Positions 35,137 through 43,866 of a stretch of 54,811 nucleotides of DNA are shown one piece after another. The position numbers were made by a program, and so were the translations under genes. Position 1 is the first letter of the stretch. Each line of letters starts with the position of its first letter. The DNA is from Candidatus Fermentibacterota bacterium (GTDB taxonomy: Bacteria > Fermentibacterota > Fermentibacteria > Fermentibacterales > JCC-6), in contig WJMA01000004.1 of assembly GCA_014728175.1 (NCBI GenBank), positions 1-54,811 of the forward strand. The letters run 5' to 3'. A model generated the notes under the pieces. That model had not been told where the DNA came from and made no database searches. It saw only the letters and a program-made list of their open reading frames with translations.

Positions 35137-36480
35137 ATGACAATACGCGGCACCGCACGGCACGCCCGGGCGGTGATACTGAGGATACTGCTATACCTGA
35201 TCCTGGTTCTATCGCCGGTAATCGTAAGGTTTCTCTCGGGAGGGTGGAGCCCTGGGGGCCTGCCTCGGGCGTTGGCGTACATCGCCGGGCTTGTCGGTTT
35301 TGCCATGCTTACCATGCAACCGGTTCTTTCCTCCAGAATCAGATGGATATGCAGGCCGTTCGGGCTGGACCGGGTCTTCACCTTCCACCGGAAGACGGGC
35401 ATTTTGGCAATCCTCCTGGTGATCCTTCATCCCGTGCTTCTTGCATTTTCCTCCGGCAGCCTAAGGCTCCTTTTGAGCCTCGAGCTACCCTTGTTTCTGC
35501 TCGTGGCAAGAGCCACCCTTGTGCTTCTGATCCTCTACGGCCTGGCTGCGATGTTCCATTCCGGGCTCCGGATTCCCTTCCAGTGGTGGCTGAGAGGGCA
35601 CGGAGCGCTGGCGCCCGTAATACTGGGCGGGATCTTCGCCCACAGCTACTTCACGAATATCAGGTTCCAGGGCGATGCGATGAGGGTCATGTGGTTCGTA
35701 CTGCTCGGTGTCGGTGTCTTGGGCTACCTCCACCTGAATCTCCTGGGAAGGTTGGGAGGCAGGCTGAGGTCGTGGACCGTGAAGCGCGTCGACCAGGAAG
35801 CCCACAACGTCTGGACCATCGAGCTTAAACCGCCCGCCCGAAGAAAGACCTTCGACTACCTGCCCGGTCAGTTCCTTTTCATAACACTGTTCAGGGAAAG
35901 AGGCCTGCCCCGAGAGGAGCACCCTTTCACGATATCCTCGAGCCCTACCCGAAAGGGCTCGATAACGATTACGCCCAAGGAGGTGGGCGACTTCACCAGC
36001 ACCATCGGCAAATCCGAGCCGGGGCACCGTGCCGCCCTGATGGCTCCCTACGGCCGGTTCTCCTACCTTCTGAACCCGCCCACGCCAAAGCTGGTCTTCG
36101 TAGCCGGCGGAATAGGCATTACGCCCCTGATGAGCATGCTCCGTTACATGCGCGACACTGGCTCTGACAAGGAAGTCCTCCTGGTGCAAGCGAATAGGAC
36201 CGAGGCGGACATTGTCTTCAGGGAGGAGCTGGAGGAGATGGAGAGGGCGAAAACCGGCCCCCACCTTCAGGTGGTGCACGTTCTGGAAAACCCCGAGCCA
36301 TCCTGGCAGGGGAGGAGGGGGCGTGTGGATGCGGAAATGCTGAGAGAGCTGGTTCTGAATACTAAAGACACCGGCTTCTACATCTGCGGCCCACCGGGGA
36401 TGATGGCCGCCATCGCATCTTTACTGCAGGGTATCGACGTACCCAAGCAGAGGATATACATGGAGTGGTTCTCGCTCTAG
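35137..36480 (+). CDS. Ferric reductase-like transmembrane flavocytochrome (FAD/NAD oxidoreductase)
   Basis: 447 aa. The first 210 residues form about six helices with two His pairs 14 residues apart (H84/H98 and H155/H169), as in heme b ferric reductase/NOX domains. The cytoplasmic half has the FAD site HPFTISSSP, the NAD(P) loop VAGGIGITPLMSML and FYICGPPGMM near the end. It would move electrons from NAD(P)H across the membrane to an outside acceptor (metal, oxygen or a flavoprotein). The ribosome site is weak (AAGGAGA 25 bp upstream), so the start is uncertain. Confidence 0.88.
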   Translation: MTIRGTARHARAVILRILLYLILVLSPVIVRFLSGGWSPGGLPRALAYIAGLVGFAMLTMQPVLSSRIRWICRPFGLDRVFTFHRKTGILAILLVILHPVLLAFSSGSLRLLLSLELPLFLLVARATLVLLILYGLAAMFHSGLRIPFQWWLRGHGALAPVILGGIFAHSYFTNIRFQGDAMRVMWFVLLGVGVLGYLHLNLLGRLGGRLRSWTVKRVDQEAHNVWTIELKPPARRKTFDYLPGQFLFITLFRERGLPREEHPFTISSSPTRKGSITITPKEVGDFTSTIGKSEPGHRAALMAPYGRFSYLLNPPTPKLVFVAGGIGITPLMSMLRYMRDTGSDKEVLLVQANRTEADIVFREELEEMERAKTGPHLQVVHVLENPEPSWQGRRGRVDAEMLRELVLNTKDTGFYICGPPGMMAAIASLLQGIDVPKQRIYMEWFSL

Positions 36481-36599
36481 CGCCGTCCGGTGAAACGAGG
36501 ACCGAAGGCCTGCCCCGCTCTCGGTTAACCGGTCGGAGAAATAGGGAGGACCCTAATACACCACCACTGAAAGCAAACGCAAAGCCTGCTGCGTAAGAG

Positions 36600-37007
36600 C
36601 TATTCGCCCTCCTCCGCCATCATCTCATCGGCAGAGCCCCTCGTGCAGTAGTAGCCCCACTCCAGTCCCATCTCCTCGGTGACGGGGCAGTCCGGGCAGA
36701 TGCACCCGACCTCGTCGACTATGCACTCGCTGACTCCAACCGCGCAGTAGCCGCCCTCGCCCTTCTCGGCGGCCTCGGGAACCCAGCTGGGGCACTGGGG
36801 ACAGATGCAGTTTTCCATCACGTAGACGAGCTTTTCCTCTTCGGTCATCTCGGGCTGGACATCCTCTTCGGGGTCGATGACCTCGGTTTCCTCGACCTCG
36901 GCCGTCTCTTCCTGCGTCTCTTCGACCTCGGCCTCCTCTCCGCCGCATGCGGCGAAGGCGATTATCGCCAGAACCGCGAGCATCGCTAGCAATTTTCTCA
37001 GGCGCAT
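36600..37007 (-). CDS. Cys-rich lipoprotein, DUF2769-like
   Basis: 135 aa. Lipobox AIIAFAAC (Cys21), a 30-residue Glu/Thr-rich linker, then a Cys-rich domain with two repeats of the type CICPxCP (about 67-72 and 103-108) and intervening GYCAVG and YYCTRG, as in DUF2769 proteins. The eight Cys could bind metal or form disulfides; function unknown. AAGGAGGGG ribosome site. Converges with the flavocytochrome gene 119 bp away. Confidence 0.75.
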   Translation of the reverse strand: MRLRKLLAMLAVLAIIAFAACGGEEAEVEETQEETAEVEETEVIDPEEDVQPEMTEEEKLVYVMENCICPQCPSWVPEAAEKGEGGYCAVGVSECIVDEVGCICPDCPVTEEMGLEWGYYCTRGSADEMMAEEGE

Positions 37008-37133
37008 ATGCCCCTCCTTGTTGACCGGAGCTGAATCTCCGGGAGAGCTCTGAAAAAATAACAGAGCCGATTGCTAGAATTTAGCATTCCACGCCCCCAT
37101 AAGCAACTTGCCGCAGTACACACTAAACGAAGA

Positions 37134-37523
37134 ATGAAACACCTGCCGTTGATCATATTCGCCGCTCGCTTCGCCCATGGCCCAAGCGAATCAGACGCAC
37201 CGCTTTTGCCGGAGAGCATCAACCGTATACTGAGCCGTATCACTCCGGAGATGTCCGAGGAAAAGCTTACCGATCTTGTACGGGAGTACTACCCCGATGC
37301 AGAGGCCACTATAGGCGTATGGTCGGGCCAAAATGGGTACGTGGAGTTCGAACTGACCGACCGTTACTCCATTTCCATAGCCGAATACAAAGACCTGCAG
37401 TATTTCGAGCTGCGTTTCGTCCACCCGGACCTGATCTACTACGTCTACGACCGGCGGCAGAAAAAGAGGATCGACATCTCGCTTTACGAGTACGGCGACC
37501 GAGGAACCACAGGCTCGCAATAA
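37134..37523 (+). CDS. Small protein of unknown function, probably secreted
   Basis: 129 aa from ATG 37134 (KHLPLIIFAARFAHG, a short possible signal). The mature part has EEKLTDLVREYYPDAEATIG and a beta-rich segment rich in Tyr (YSISIAEYKDLQYFELRF, LIYYVYDRRQKKRIDISLY). No family recognised. The open frame extends upstream to 37071 without a ribosome site. Moderate confidence that this is a real gene because both codon use and spacing to neighbours look normal. Confidence 0.5.
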   Translation: MKHLPLIIFAARFAHGPSESDAPLLPESINRILSRITPEMSEEKLTDLVREYYPDAEATIGVWSGQNGYVEFELTDRYSISIAEYKDLQYFELRFVHPDLIYYVYDRRQKKRIDISLYEYGDRGTTGSQ

Positions 37524-37694
37524 ACCATACCAATGCGGTAGCGTAACCTGAGCTCGATGAGCATGGCGGTTTCATGCCGTCTCCATTTGCCTCGGTCCAT
37601 GATCTTGACATAGTATACGTGAACAAAGGCTTCACATCCGGGCCTTAGGATCGCATTAAATCCCTGAGAAAACCGAGATTAGAAGGGACCAGAC

Positions 37695-38999
37695 TTGAAG
37701 CTCCTACTGGTTTCTCCCTGTCAGGATGAGCATTTACGTTCTCCACGTGCTCTTCGAATACCTCAGATCGCGCTGAACATCATCGCGGCCCTGACACCGC
37801 CACATTACGAAATAAAGATCGTCGAGGAGGAGCTCGAGGAGATCGATCTCGACGAGGAGTGCGACATAGTCGGCATCAGCACCATGACCTCGAACGCCCC
37901 CAGAGCCTACAGGATCGCAGAGCAGTTCAGGGACAGAGGGAGAACCGTTGTAATAGGAGGCGTCCATCCGACCGTCCGTCCCGAGGAGGCAGGCCGGTAC
38001 GCCGATGCGGTAGTGATCGGCGAGGCGGAGGACACCTGGAGAGACGTCATCGACGACTTCGAGCAAGGCGACCTCAAGAGGTTCTACAGGTCACAGCGGC
38101 CGGATGTGCGAGAATACCCGCTTCCACGCCGAGATCTCACACCCAGGTCCAGCGGGATCTTCAATGTGATGCCTGTGGTAACCACAAGAGGGTGCCCGTA
38201 CGACTGCGATTTCTGTTGCGTATCGACCCTTTTCGGAAGGAAGCTCAGGTCACTGCCCGTAGAGAAGGTGGTTACCGACATCAAGGCTTCCAAGGGCAAG
38301 ATATTCCTGTTCCTCGATGACAACGTAATCGGCAATCCGAATTACGCGAAGAAGCTGTTCAAGGCCATCGAGCCGCTTGGGATACGATGGGTGGGACAGG
38401 CATCGGTCTCGTTCGTCGACGACACCGAACTGATGAGACTCGCCGCTCGAAGCGGCTGCAGAGCTCTGTTCTTTGGGTTGGAAACAGTCTCCACGAGCGT
38501 GCTTCAGCGTATGAGGAAGTCCATCAAGGAGCTATCGGCCATTCACGATGCCATCGAGAAGGTGAGGGACTTCGGGATACACTTCCATGCGTCCATGGTA
38601 TTCGGCTTCGACGACGAGGAGAAATCCATATTCACCGACTCGCTGGACTTCCTCATGGAAAACAAGATCCCGACGGTATCGTTCAACATCCTGACACCCT
38701 ATCCAGGCACCAGGGTATACGACAGGCTCAAGGCCGAAGGCAGGCTACTCACCGAGGATTGGAAGCACTACGACCACAACACGGTCGTCTTCGAGCCCAA
38801 GAACATGACCCCCCAGGAGCTGATGGAAGGGCACCTCTGGGTCAGACGGGAGTTCTACAAGCTGAGCTCGGTCGCAAAGCGGTTCACCCGCGCCCTGTCC
38901 CACCCACTGCTCTTCGCAGCAATGAACTTCGCTTACCGCACGGGCATAAGGCACGACATCAGAAACCTGCCAACAGAGATAGCCAGGCTGAACCCGTAA
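37695..38999 (+). CDS. B12-binding-type radical SAM protein
   Basis: 434 aa, starting at a TTG with AGAAGGGA upstream. N-terminal cobalamin-binding-like Rossmann domain (about 1-130: LLLVSPCQDE, VIGGVHPTVRPEEAG, VIGEAED), though a DxHxxG motif is not seen. The radical SAM core has the CxxxCxxC cluster motif in TRGCPYDCDFC (C167, C171, C174), FLDDN, GLETVS and the NILTPYPGTRVYD strand. Similar proteins are methyltransferases or lipid/tetrapyrrole-modifying enzymes; substrate cannot be told here. Its stop lies 7 bp before a family B repeat. Confidence 0.88.
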   Translation: MKLLLVSPCQDEHLRSPRALRIPQIALNIIAALTPPHYEIKIVEEELEEIDLDEECDIVGISTMTSNAPRAYRIAEQFRDRGRTVVIGGVHPTVRPEEAGRYADAVVIGEAEDTWRDVIDDFEQGDLKRFYRSQRPDVREYPLPRRDLTPRSSGIFNVMPVVTTRGCPYDCDFCCVSTLFGRKLRSLPVEKVVTDIKASKGKIFLFLDDNVIGNPNYAKKLFKAIEPLGIRWVGQASVSFVDDTELMRLAARSGCRALFFGLETVSTSVLQRMRKSIKELSAIHDAIEKVRDFGIHFHASMVFGFDDEEKSIFTDSLDFLMENKIPTVSFNILTPYPGTRVYDRLKAEGRLLTEDWKHYDHNTVVFEPKNMTPQELMEGHLWVRREFYKLSSVAKRFTRALSHPLLFAAMNFAYRTGIRHDIRNLPTEIARLNP

Positions 39000-39006
39000 G
39001 TATCAC

Positions 39007-39037
39007 GGGGACGGGGGAATGATAGGAGTCGAATAGG
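39007..39037 (+). repeat. Dispersed repeat family B, copy 5 (diverged tail)
   Basis: The first 17 bases match (GGGGACGGGGGAATGAT), while the tail has changed to AGGAGTCGAATAGG. Directly after the radical SAM gene. Confidence 0.75.
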
Positions 39038-39099
39038 CCGCCTTTGATCAGGCTGGGTATCAGGCGGAGCAACGATACAATCACCGGGATACCCCCGGC

Positions 39100-39948
39100 T
39101 CAGCCATCGTCCTTGCCGGTTCCCAAGAGCCTCTCGATGTAATGGATGAACATCTCCTCGCTCCATCGCTCCACGGAGGTCCTTTCCTCTCCGCGGACGA
39201 AGGGGAGCACGTCCCGGGCGGCCCGGCTGATGTCGATCTCCGCGATCCTGTCCTTCAAAGCCCCCTCGAGCCATTCCGGTGTGGCGTCAATTCCCGTGTC
39301 CTCCCAGGGGCCGGTCTGGTCCAGAGCGGATGACAGCAATGGATAGTCCGGGCGTACATCCCGCGAGCAGAGCCAGAGAAGATCGAACCAGTCCCTGCCC
39401 TTCACCCATGATCGGCACAGCAGAGCGTGGCATTTGAGGGCAAAGGAAGAAGGGAGATCGGCTGAGGTCACCTCATGGGGGAGGGGAAAGTCCAGGAATG
39501 CAGGCCTCATGCCTGCACCCTCGGGTGGATTGGTGTCGATCTCGAGCCGGATCCTCGTATATCCGGGGCGGCCGGAAGCGGGACGGACGTAGTCGGATTC
39601 ATCCGTGAGTAAAATGGCTCGTACCGCTCCGCGTTCTCGAGCCCCGCGGCGGATCTCCGGCTTCAATCCGAAGCGCCGGCAGGTAGCCAACAGCCCGTCC
39701 TGGTATTCATCCCAGTCAAAGGAGTCATCCGGAGCCCTCAGCAGGAAATCAAGGTCCTCGGAGAAGCGCGGAAGGGCATGTACGATCCTCAGCTCTGTGC
39801 CACCATGGAAGATGGCTCTCTCGAAGAAGCCCTGTGCAGAGAGCGAATAGAGAGCGATCTCCTGGACGGCCTCGCGGAATCGCTGCTGACGATACTCTTC
39901 CGTCTCCGAAGAGACATCTCCGAGACGCTCCTCGATAATGCGGTTCAT
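39100..39948 (-). CDS. AbiEii-type nucleotidyltransferase toxin
   Basis: 282 aa. The nucleotidyltransferase signature FHGGTELRIVHALPRFSEDLDFLL (residues 47-70 region; GGTELR at 49-54, SEDLDF at 63-68) identifies AbiEii/AbiGii-type toxins, which modify RNA ends with nucleotides. Later conserved positions include DTNPPEG and SSFALKCHALLCRSWVKGRDWFDL, the family's C-terminal catalytic Lys/Asp region. It overlaps the upstream AbiEi-like gene by 4 bp (ATGA), the usual antitoxin-toxin order. Likely phage defence or maintenance module. Confidence 0.9.
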   Translation of the reverse strand: MNRIIEERLGDVSSETEEYRQQRFREAVQEIALYSLSAQGFFERAIFHGGTELRIVHALPRFSEDLDFLLRAPDDSFDWDEYQDGLLATCRRFGLKPEIRRGARERGAVRAILLTDESDYVRPASGRPGYTRIRLEIDTNPPEGAGMRPAFLDFPLPHEVTSADLPSSFALKCHALLCRSWVKGRDWFDLLWLCSRDVRPDYPLLSSALDQTGPWEDTGIDATPEWLEGALKDRIAEIDISRAARDVLPFVRGEERTSVERWSEEMFIHYIERLLGTGKDDG

Positions 39949-40598
39949 GACTCACCTCCCAGCGCCTTTCTGAGCTTGTCGAGCAGCTCGCGCACCTGTG
40001 GTGACCTGTATCCCCGAGTGAGTTCGCCCAGCAGTTCGAGGTCCAGACCCTCCAGCAGCTCCATATCGATGCGCAGCCTGGCACAAAGACCGGAGATCCC
40101 CTCCCAGCTAAGCCTTCTGGAGTATAGGGTATCCCCAAGAGCCCTCTCCGGGCCGGCAATAACAAACGCATCGCCCCCTGATGACTCCCCGCCAACTCCC
40201 AGGTAAAAATCCTCAAGCCGCCATGGCAGCCTTCTGTAGACGAATTCTCCGAACCGATTCTGGAAGCTCCGGCTGCGTTCTTCCGGAATGCAGCTGGAGA
40301 CGACGGCGGGACTCTCCTGCAGCCAGCCATGGAAATCCAAGGCTGACTCCATGGAGACGTAGCCCCCGGAGACCATCATGTTGGCGATGAGATAGACACT
40401 CGGCCCTTCCCTGGAGACAGAGGGGTTGACCACGTACAGCCCCCGCTTCAGACGGATCAGCTCTCCACTCTCGAAAGCCCTGTGCAAAAGCCCCCACCTG
40501 CGGCCCTGGCTTCCGTCGACCACGTTCCGGACGGTCGAATTGGAGATGACTTTCCCACCCAGGCCTCTTTCCAGAAGCATCTCGGTCAGTGTTTCCAT
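39945..40598 (-). CDS. AbiEi-type antitoxin (transcriptional regulator)
   Basis: 217 aa from ATG 40598, which has AGGAGA upstream; an ATG at 40631 is less likely. N-terminal winged-helix part (RRWGLLHRAFESGELIRLKRGLYVV) followed by the AbiEi domain (YLIANMMVSGGYVSMESALDFHGW, ALGDTLYSRRLSW). AbiEi proteins repress their own operon and neutralise the nucleotidyltransferase without direct binding (type IV system). Translationally coupled to the toxin. The family B repeat at 40713 lies about 115 bp upstream of the start. Confidence 0.85.
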   Translation of the reverse strand: METLTEMLLERGLGGKVISNSTVRNVVDGSQGRRWGLLHRAFESGELIRLKRGLYVVNPSVSREGPSVYLIANMMVSGGYVSMESALDFHGWLQESPAVVSSCIPEERSRSFQNRFGEFVYRRLPWRLEDFYLGVGGESSGGDAFVIAGPERALGDTLYSRRLSWEGISGLCARLRIDMELLEGLDLELLGELTRGYRSPQVRELLDKLRKALGGES

Positions 40599-40956
40599 TA
40601 TTCTCCTATCATCAGCGCAAGTAATATTCAAAAATCATTCAGTAATGGCAAATACCTGCAGGAAACTTCCGCATCATGAAAGTATCATGCATAATTAAAT
40701 GGGTTTGGTAACGGGGACGGGGGAATGATAAACGCTAAATAAACTGCCTTAACTTGCCCAACATCATTAGTAGACCTTCGAATATGCGTATCTTGGAGCC
40801 TTCTGTTCTCCGTTTGGAGGCCACTCCATGCGCAAAGGCTGAGAATAGCCGCTACCAGATAACCCTTCGCAGCGCAGCCAGTCAAAGGTTAAATTAGTGG
40901 CTGATTCTGACAGAGCCAGCTTGCGATCCTACCTGGGCGTTTATTGGAGGGATTGA
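40599..40956. other. Divergent intergenic region with family B repeat
   Basis: 358 bp, AT-rich near 40600-40710 where the antitoxin promoter should lie. The imperfect repeats TCATGCATAATT and ATCATGAAAGTATCATG could be an AbiEi operator; this is inference. The family B repeat is at 40713-40743. Nothing else recognised. Confidence 0.4.
40713..40743 (+). repeat. Dispersed repeat family B, copy 6
   Basis: GGGGACGGGGGAATGATAAA plus CGCTAAATAAA, with flanks (TAAC before, CTGCC after) nearly the same as those of copy 7 at 42878, which extends the repeat to about 38 bp. Confidence 0.9.
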
Positions 40957-42090
40957 ATGAAATCACTAGCAGTTGCGATTGTATTCCTGGTTCTTGCCGC
41001 GGGGTGCGGTGAGAGGGCCGGAGATGAATCGCCGAGCCAAAAGGCAGCAATTCAGATCGATACGCTCGAGGTAATCATGCAGATCGGAACCGACTTCAGC
41101 GACTCCACGACTTCATTCTGGCACATCACGGACGCCACGATCGATAACACGGGCAATATCCTGGTTCTCGACCGCTTTGGCGCGAATCTCAAGATGTTCG
41201 ACGGCAGCGGGGAATACGTCAGGCTAGTCGCCAGAGATGGCAACGGACCCGGGGAGCTGGTCATGCCCTGGGACATGTTCATGTTCAACGATGGAAGACT
41301 GATGGTGCTCGATCCGGGGAAGAGAGGATTCGTCGTCTTCGACGACTCTCTGCGGTTCGTTGAGGAGCTGGGCCTCTGGCAGCAGAATCAGCCCTTCCAG
41401 AGCTGTGCGGCATCGGACAGCCAGTTCGCCGCGTACAAGGGCAGCTACGATGCCACAGAAACCGAGTTGATTCTTCACAGAAGAGTGGCCCTCTATACCT
41501 ACGGGCATGAGGACTGGGACCGTTTGCTCTGGCAGGACTCTCTGGTTCTGCCCAAGATGGATGTAATAGAGAATAGATCATTACTCTACAATAACTTCGA
41601 AGAACCCCTGACCATATGCGGAGATGGAGCCGGAACGGTCTACTTCTCGCAGAAGAGCGGCAGCGATTATTCGATCACGGGATGGAGCGTCGATGGCGAG
41701 GAGCTGCTAGATATCTCCATGGACCTACCACCCGTGGAGAAGACCGCCGATGAGCTGAAAGCCGAAAGCACCTATGTGACCGACAACTGGGCCAGCAGGG
41801 GAAACGTCGGCCCCGAATGGGAGTACCAACCGGAGCCGTACAAGAACATGATTGTAGACATCGATATCGGCCCCGACGGCAATCTCTGGGCGAGAAGGGG
41901 AACCACCCCAACACCCTTCTTTGACATCTTCGCCCCGTCGACCGGTGAGTTGCTCGGTCGGGCGGTATTCCCCGACAGCGGCTGGAGCTGGAAGGTGGAA
42001 GTCTGCAGTAACGGGATACTCGCCTGGGAGGAGGACCCCGAGTCCGGCTATCAGGTCGTTTACGTTCTCGCCCCCAAAGGCTCATCCTGA
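40957..42090 (+). CDS. Six-bladed beta-propeller lipoprotein
   Basis: 377 aa. Lipobox LAAGC (Cys17), then repeated NHL/propeller blades: NTGNILVLDRFGANLKMFDGSGEY, NDGRLMVLDPGKRGFVVFD and, late, GPDGNLWARRGTTPTPFFDIF are each read as a blade core. Proteins of this type are usually called 6-bladed beta-propeller and are frequent in FCB-group genomes; function unknown. GGAGGG ribosome site. Followed by another lipoprotein 287 bp on. Confidence 0.8.
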   Translation: MKSLAVAIVFLVLAAGCGERAGDESPSQKAAIQIDTLEVIMQIGTDFSDSTTSFWHITDATIDNTGNILVLDRFGANLKMFDGSGEYVRLVARDGNGPGELVMPWDMFMFNDGRLMVLDPGKRGFVVFDDSLRFVEELGLWQQNQPFQSCAASDSQFAAYKGSYDATETELILHRRVALYTYGHEDWDRLLWQDSLVLPKMDVIENRSLLYNNFEEPLTICGDGAGTVYFSQKSGSDYSITGWSVDGEELLDISMDLPPVEKTADELKAESTYVTDNWASRGNVGPEWEYQPEPYKNMIVDIDIGPDGNLWARRGTTPTPFFDIFAPSTGELLGRAVFPDSGWSWKVEVCSNGILAWEEDPESGYQVVYVLAPKGSS

Positions 42091-42377
42091 CAACCAGGAA
42101 CCGGCCTGCAACCGGAACGTCGACAAATTCGACTAGAGTGACGGCTCCGCCCCTCCGACCCGGGCTCGGATCAGGCCATCTCCATCCGGTCCCAGATCCG
42201 TGAGTATTCATAATCGGGCGGAATGCTTTTCGAGACCAGCGCTGCACGGAGCGAGGCCATTGGAATCGTTGACCGACTAAGGCCGCCCGGATATGCTGAT
42301 TTGGACGGAGAATGTCATTCCATAGATGGATGGAAATAGGACCGTAGGGACCGGTTCGAACATGACAAGGAGAATAG

Positions 42378-42893
42378 ATGAACCAAACGATCCGCCTGTT
42401 CGTTGCAGCCGCTCTGGCAGCGGGAGCCGTGTCCTGCGGAAAGAGCCTGGTTCCCGATATCGAATTCCCCGAAGACTACACTTGGTTCTCGGACAGCGCC
42501 CTGGGATACAGAATCGCCTATCCCGCGCACTGGCGGAAGGAGAAGGACCCACCTTTGACAGAGGCTCCCGATGTGGTTTGGGGTGGGGCCAGCTTCAAGA
42601 CTGTGCTGCACGACTCCCTGGAGGCCCACCTGTGGATTACCGTGTTAGGCCCCACCGACGATTTCAGGAGGTTCGTGGAGGAGGGCGAAGCAGAGAGGGT
42701 GGTCGTGGGCGGCCGAAGGGGATACGAATCCAAAATGTACCTGTGGGGCAACATGAACCGTACCGTGGTCTTTCCCGGCAGTGACCGCTACTTCTTCGTC
42801 CAGTGCGCGGCCGACCCAGAGGTATTCGACGACTTCGATGACATTTTCGATGCCATTTTTGAATCGTTCGAAGTAACGGGGACGGGGGAATGA
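42378..42893 (+). CDS. Small lipoprotein of unknown function
   Basis: 171 aa. Lipobox AGAVSC (Cys20). The mature domain begins YTWFSDSALGYRIAYPAHWRKE, a PsbP/DUF1795-like opening (a start often seen in small lipoproteins with a PsbP-type fold), and has FRRFVEEGEAERVVVGGRRGYE split near the middle. The last residues (GTGE) and the TGA lie inside the family B repeat; FDDIFDAIFESFEV just before is a natural C-terminal helix, so little may be lost. AAGGAG ribosome site. Confidence 0.7.
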   Translation: MNQTIRLFVAAALAAGAVSCGKSLVPDIEFPEDYTWFSDSALGYRIAYPAHWRKEKDPPLTEAPDVVWGGASFKTVLHDSLEAHLWITVLGPTDDFRRFVEEGEAERVVVGGRRGYESKMYLWGNMNRTVVFPGSDRYFFVQCAADPEVFDDFDDIFDAIFESFEVTGTGE

Positions 42894-42908
42894 TAAACGC
42901 CAAATAAA
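42878..42908 (+). repeat. Dispersed repeat family B, copy 7
   Basis: GGGGACGGGGGAATGATAAA plus CGCCAAATAAA. Provides the stop codon of the lipoprotein gene before it. Confidence 0.9.
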
Positions 42909-43003
42909 CTGCACAATTCAAAGGAGCATCAGCTGCAGCGTAGTCGCGCTACCCGCCGAGATGGTTCAGTCGGGAGAGAGAAAGAGCTTTCGAGTTCGAC
43001 TCC

Positions 43004-43654
43004 TTAGAACACGTAACCTAGCAGAGCTATCTCCGACAATGCCGTGTCCTCGTACTCCTCGCCCGGGTAGGCACCCAAGAGCTCAAAGGTCAGCTCATCC
43101 CCGTCGTCCATGGGCATCACACGCCAACCCACCAGTTCGATCAGCCCGGTGAGATCCACCTCCTGAGGCTCCATGGTATTCTGCAGCACTATGTATGCCA
43201 TTACCCGCTCGTTGTAGATCAGAAGCAGGCTTTCCACCCTGGCGTTCGCGGCCCACAGCTTCGGGCTGGCCTGGTAGCCGTTGAGGAACAGCAACCGCTC
43301 CAGCTCGTATGGAGAGCTCTCGGGGCTCCCGTATGGCTCCTCATCCCCAAACGAAGGTGCACTGATGGTAATAGTAACTCCCAGGCCCAGGCTGTCCTCG
43401 CCCTCTACCCAGGCGGTTTCCGGCAGGCCGTCCAGCAAATTGTGACAGCCGTAATCCCGGCCGATCTTGCTCGGTAGGGTGGAGGAGGTAGAGATGTTCC
43501 AGAACAGCATGCCCCTGGTCGAACCTACGCCCTGTTCCAGGAAACTCTCAGCCTCCTCGGAGATATCGGTGGTTGCCTCCAGCCGGGGAATCTCCTCACC
43601 CAGGGCCAGAGCAATCGAGCAAACAGCTGCCACCATGATAAAAGCCTTGATCAT
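43004..43654 (-). CDS. Secreted protein with NADase-type glycan-binding-like domain
   Basis: 216 aa from ATG 43654 with GAGGAG upstream. Signal peptide (IKAFIMVAAVCSIALALG). The mature domain contains CHNLLDGLPETAWVEGEDSLGLGVTI split, the F5/8C-like signature of the NADase-type glycan-binding domain: N-x-x-D-G-x-x-x-T-x-W followed by a jelly-roll strand and LLFLNGYQ. It probably binds a surface glycan or cell-envelope component; ligand unknown. Confidence 0.75.
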   Translation of the reverse strand: MIKAFIMVAAVCSIALALGEEIPRLEATTDISEEAESFLEQGVGSTRGMLFWNISTSSTLPSKIGRDYGCHNLLDGLPETAWVEGEDSLGLGVTITISAPSFGDEEPYGSPESSPYELERLLFLNGYQASPKLWAANARVESLLLIYNERVMAYIVLQNTMEPQEVDLTGLIELVGWRVMPMDDGDELTFELLGAYPGEEYEDTALSEIALLGYVF

Positions 43655-43866
43655 TGCTGCTCCTCTCAGAACATCAGATGTCAATTCCTATGCTGCCGTA
43701 CGAAGATCGCTGATCCCCAGACCTTAACGCCGAAAGCCGAAAGTCTACCGTCCTCGACCGGTAGAACCCATTCGGCAGCGTACCTGCGTATTGAAAGCAA
43801 TTCCCCCACAACGATGAGTAAACCCCAGACCTCCCGCCGCCCGGGATTACTCTCTACCTGCTATGG

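Noticed and set aside
42340-42370. GGTTCGAAC resembling a tRNA T-loop
   Set aside because: No acceptor stem, anticodon arm or CCA-compatible end can be built around it.
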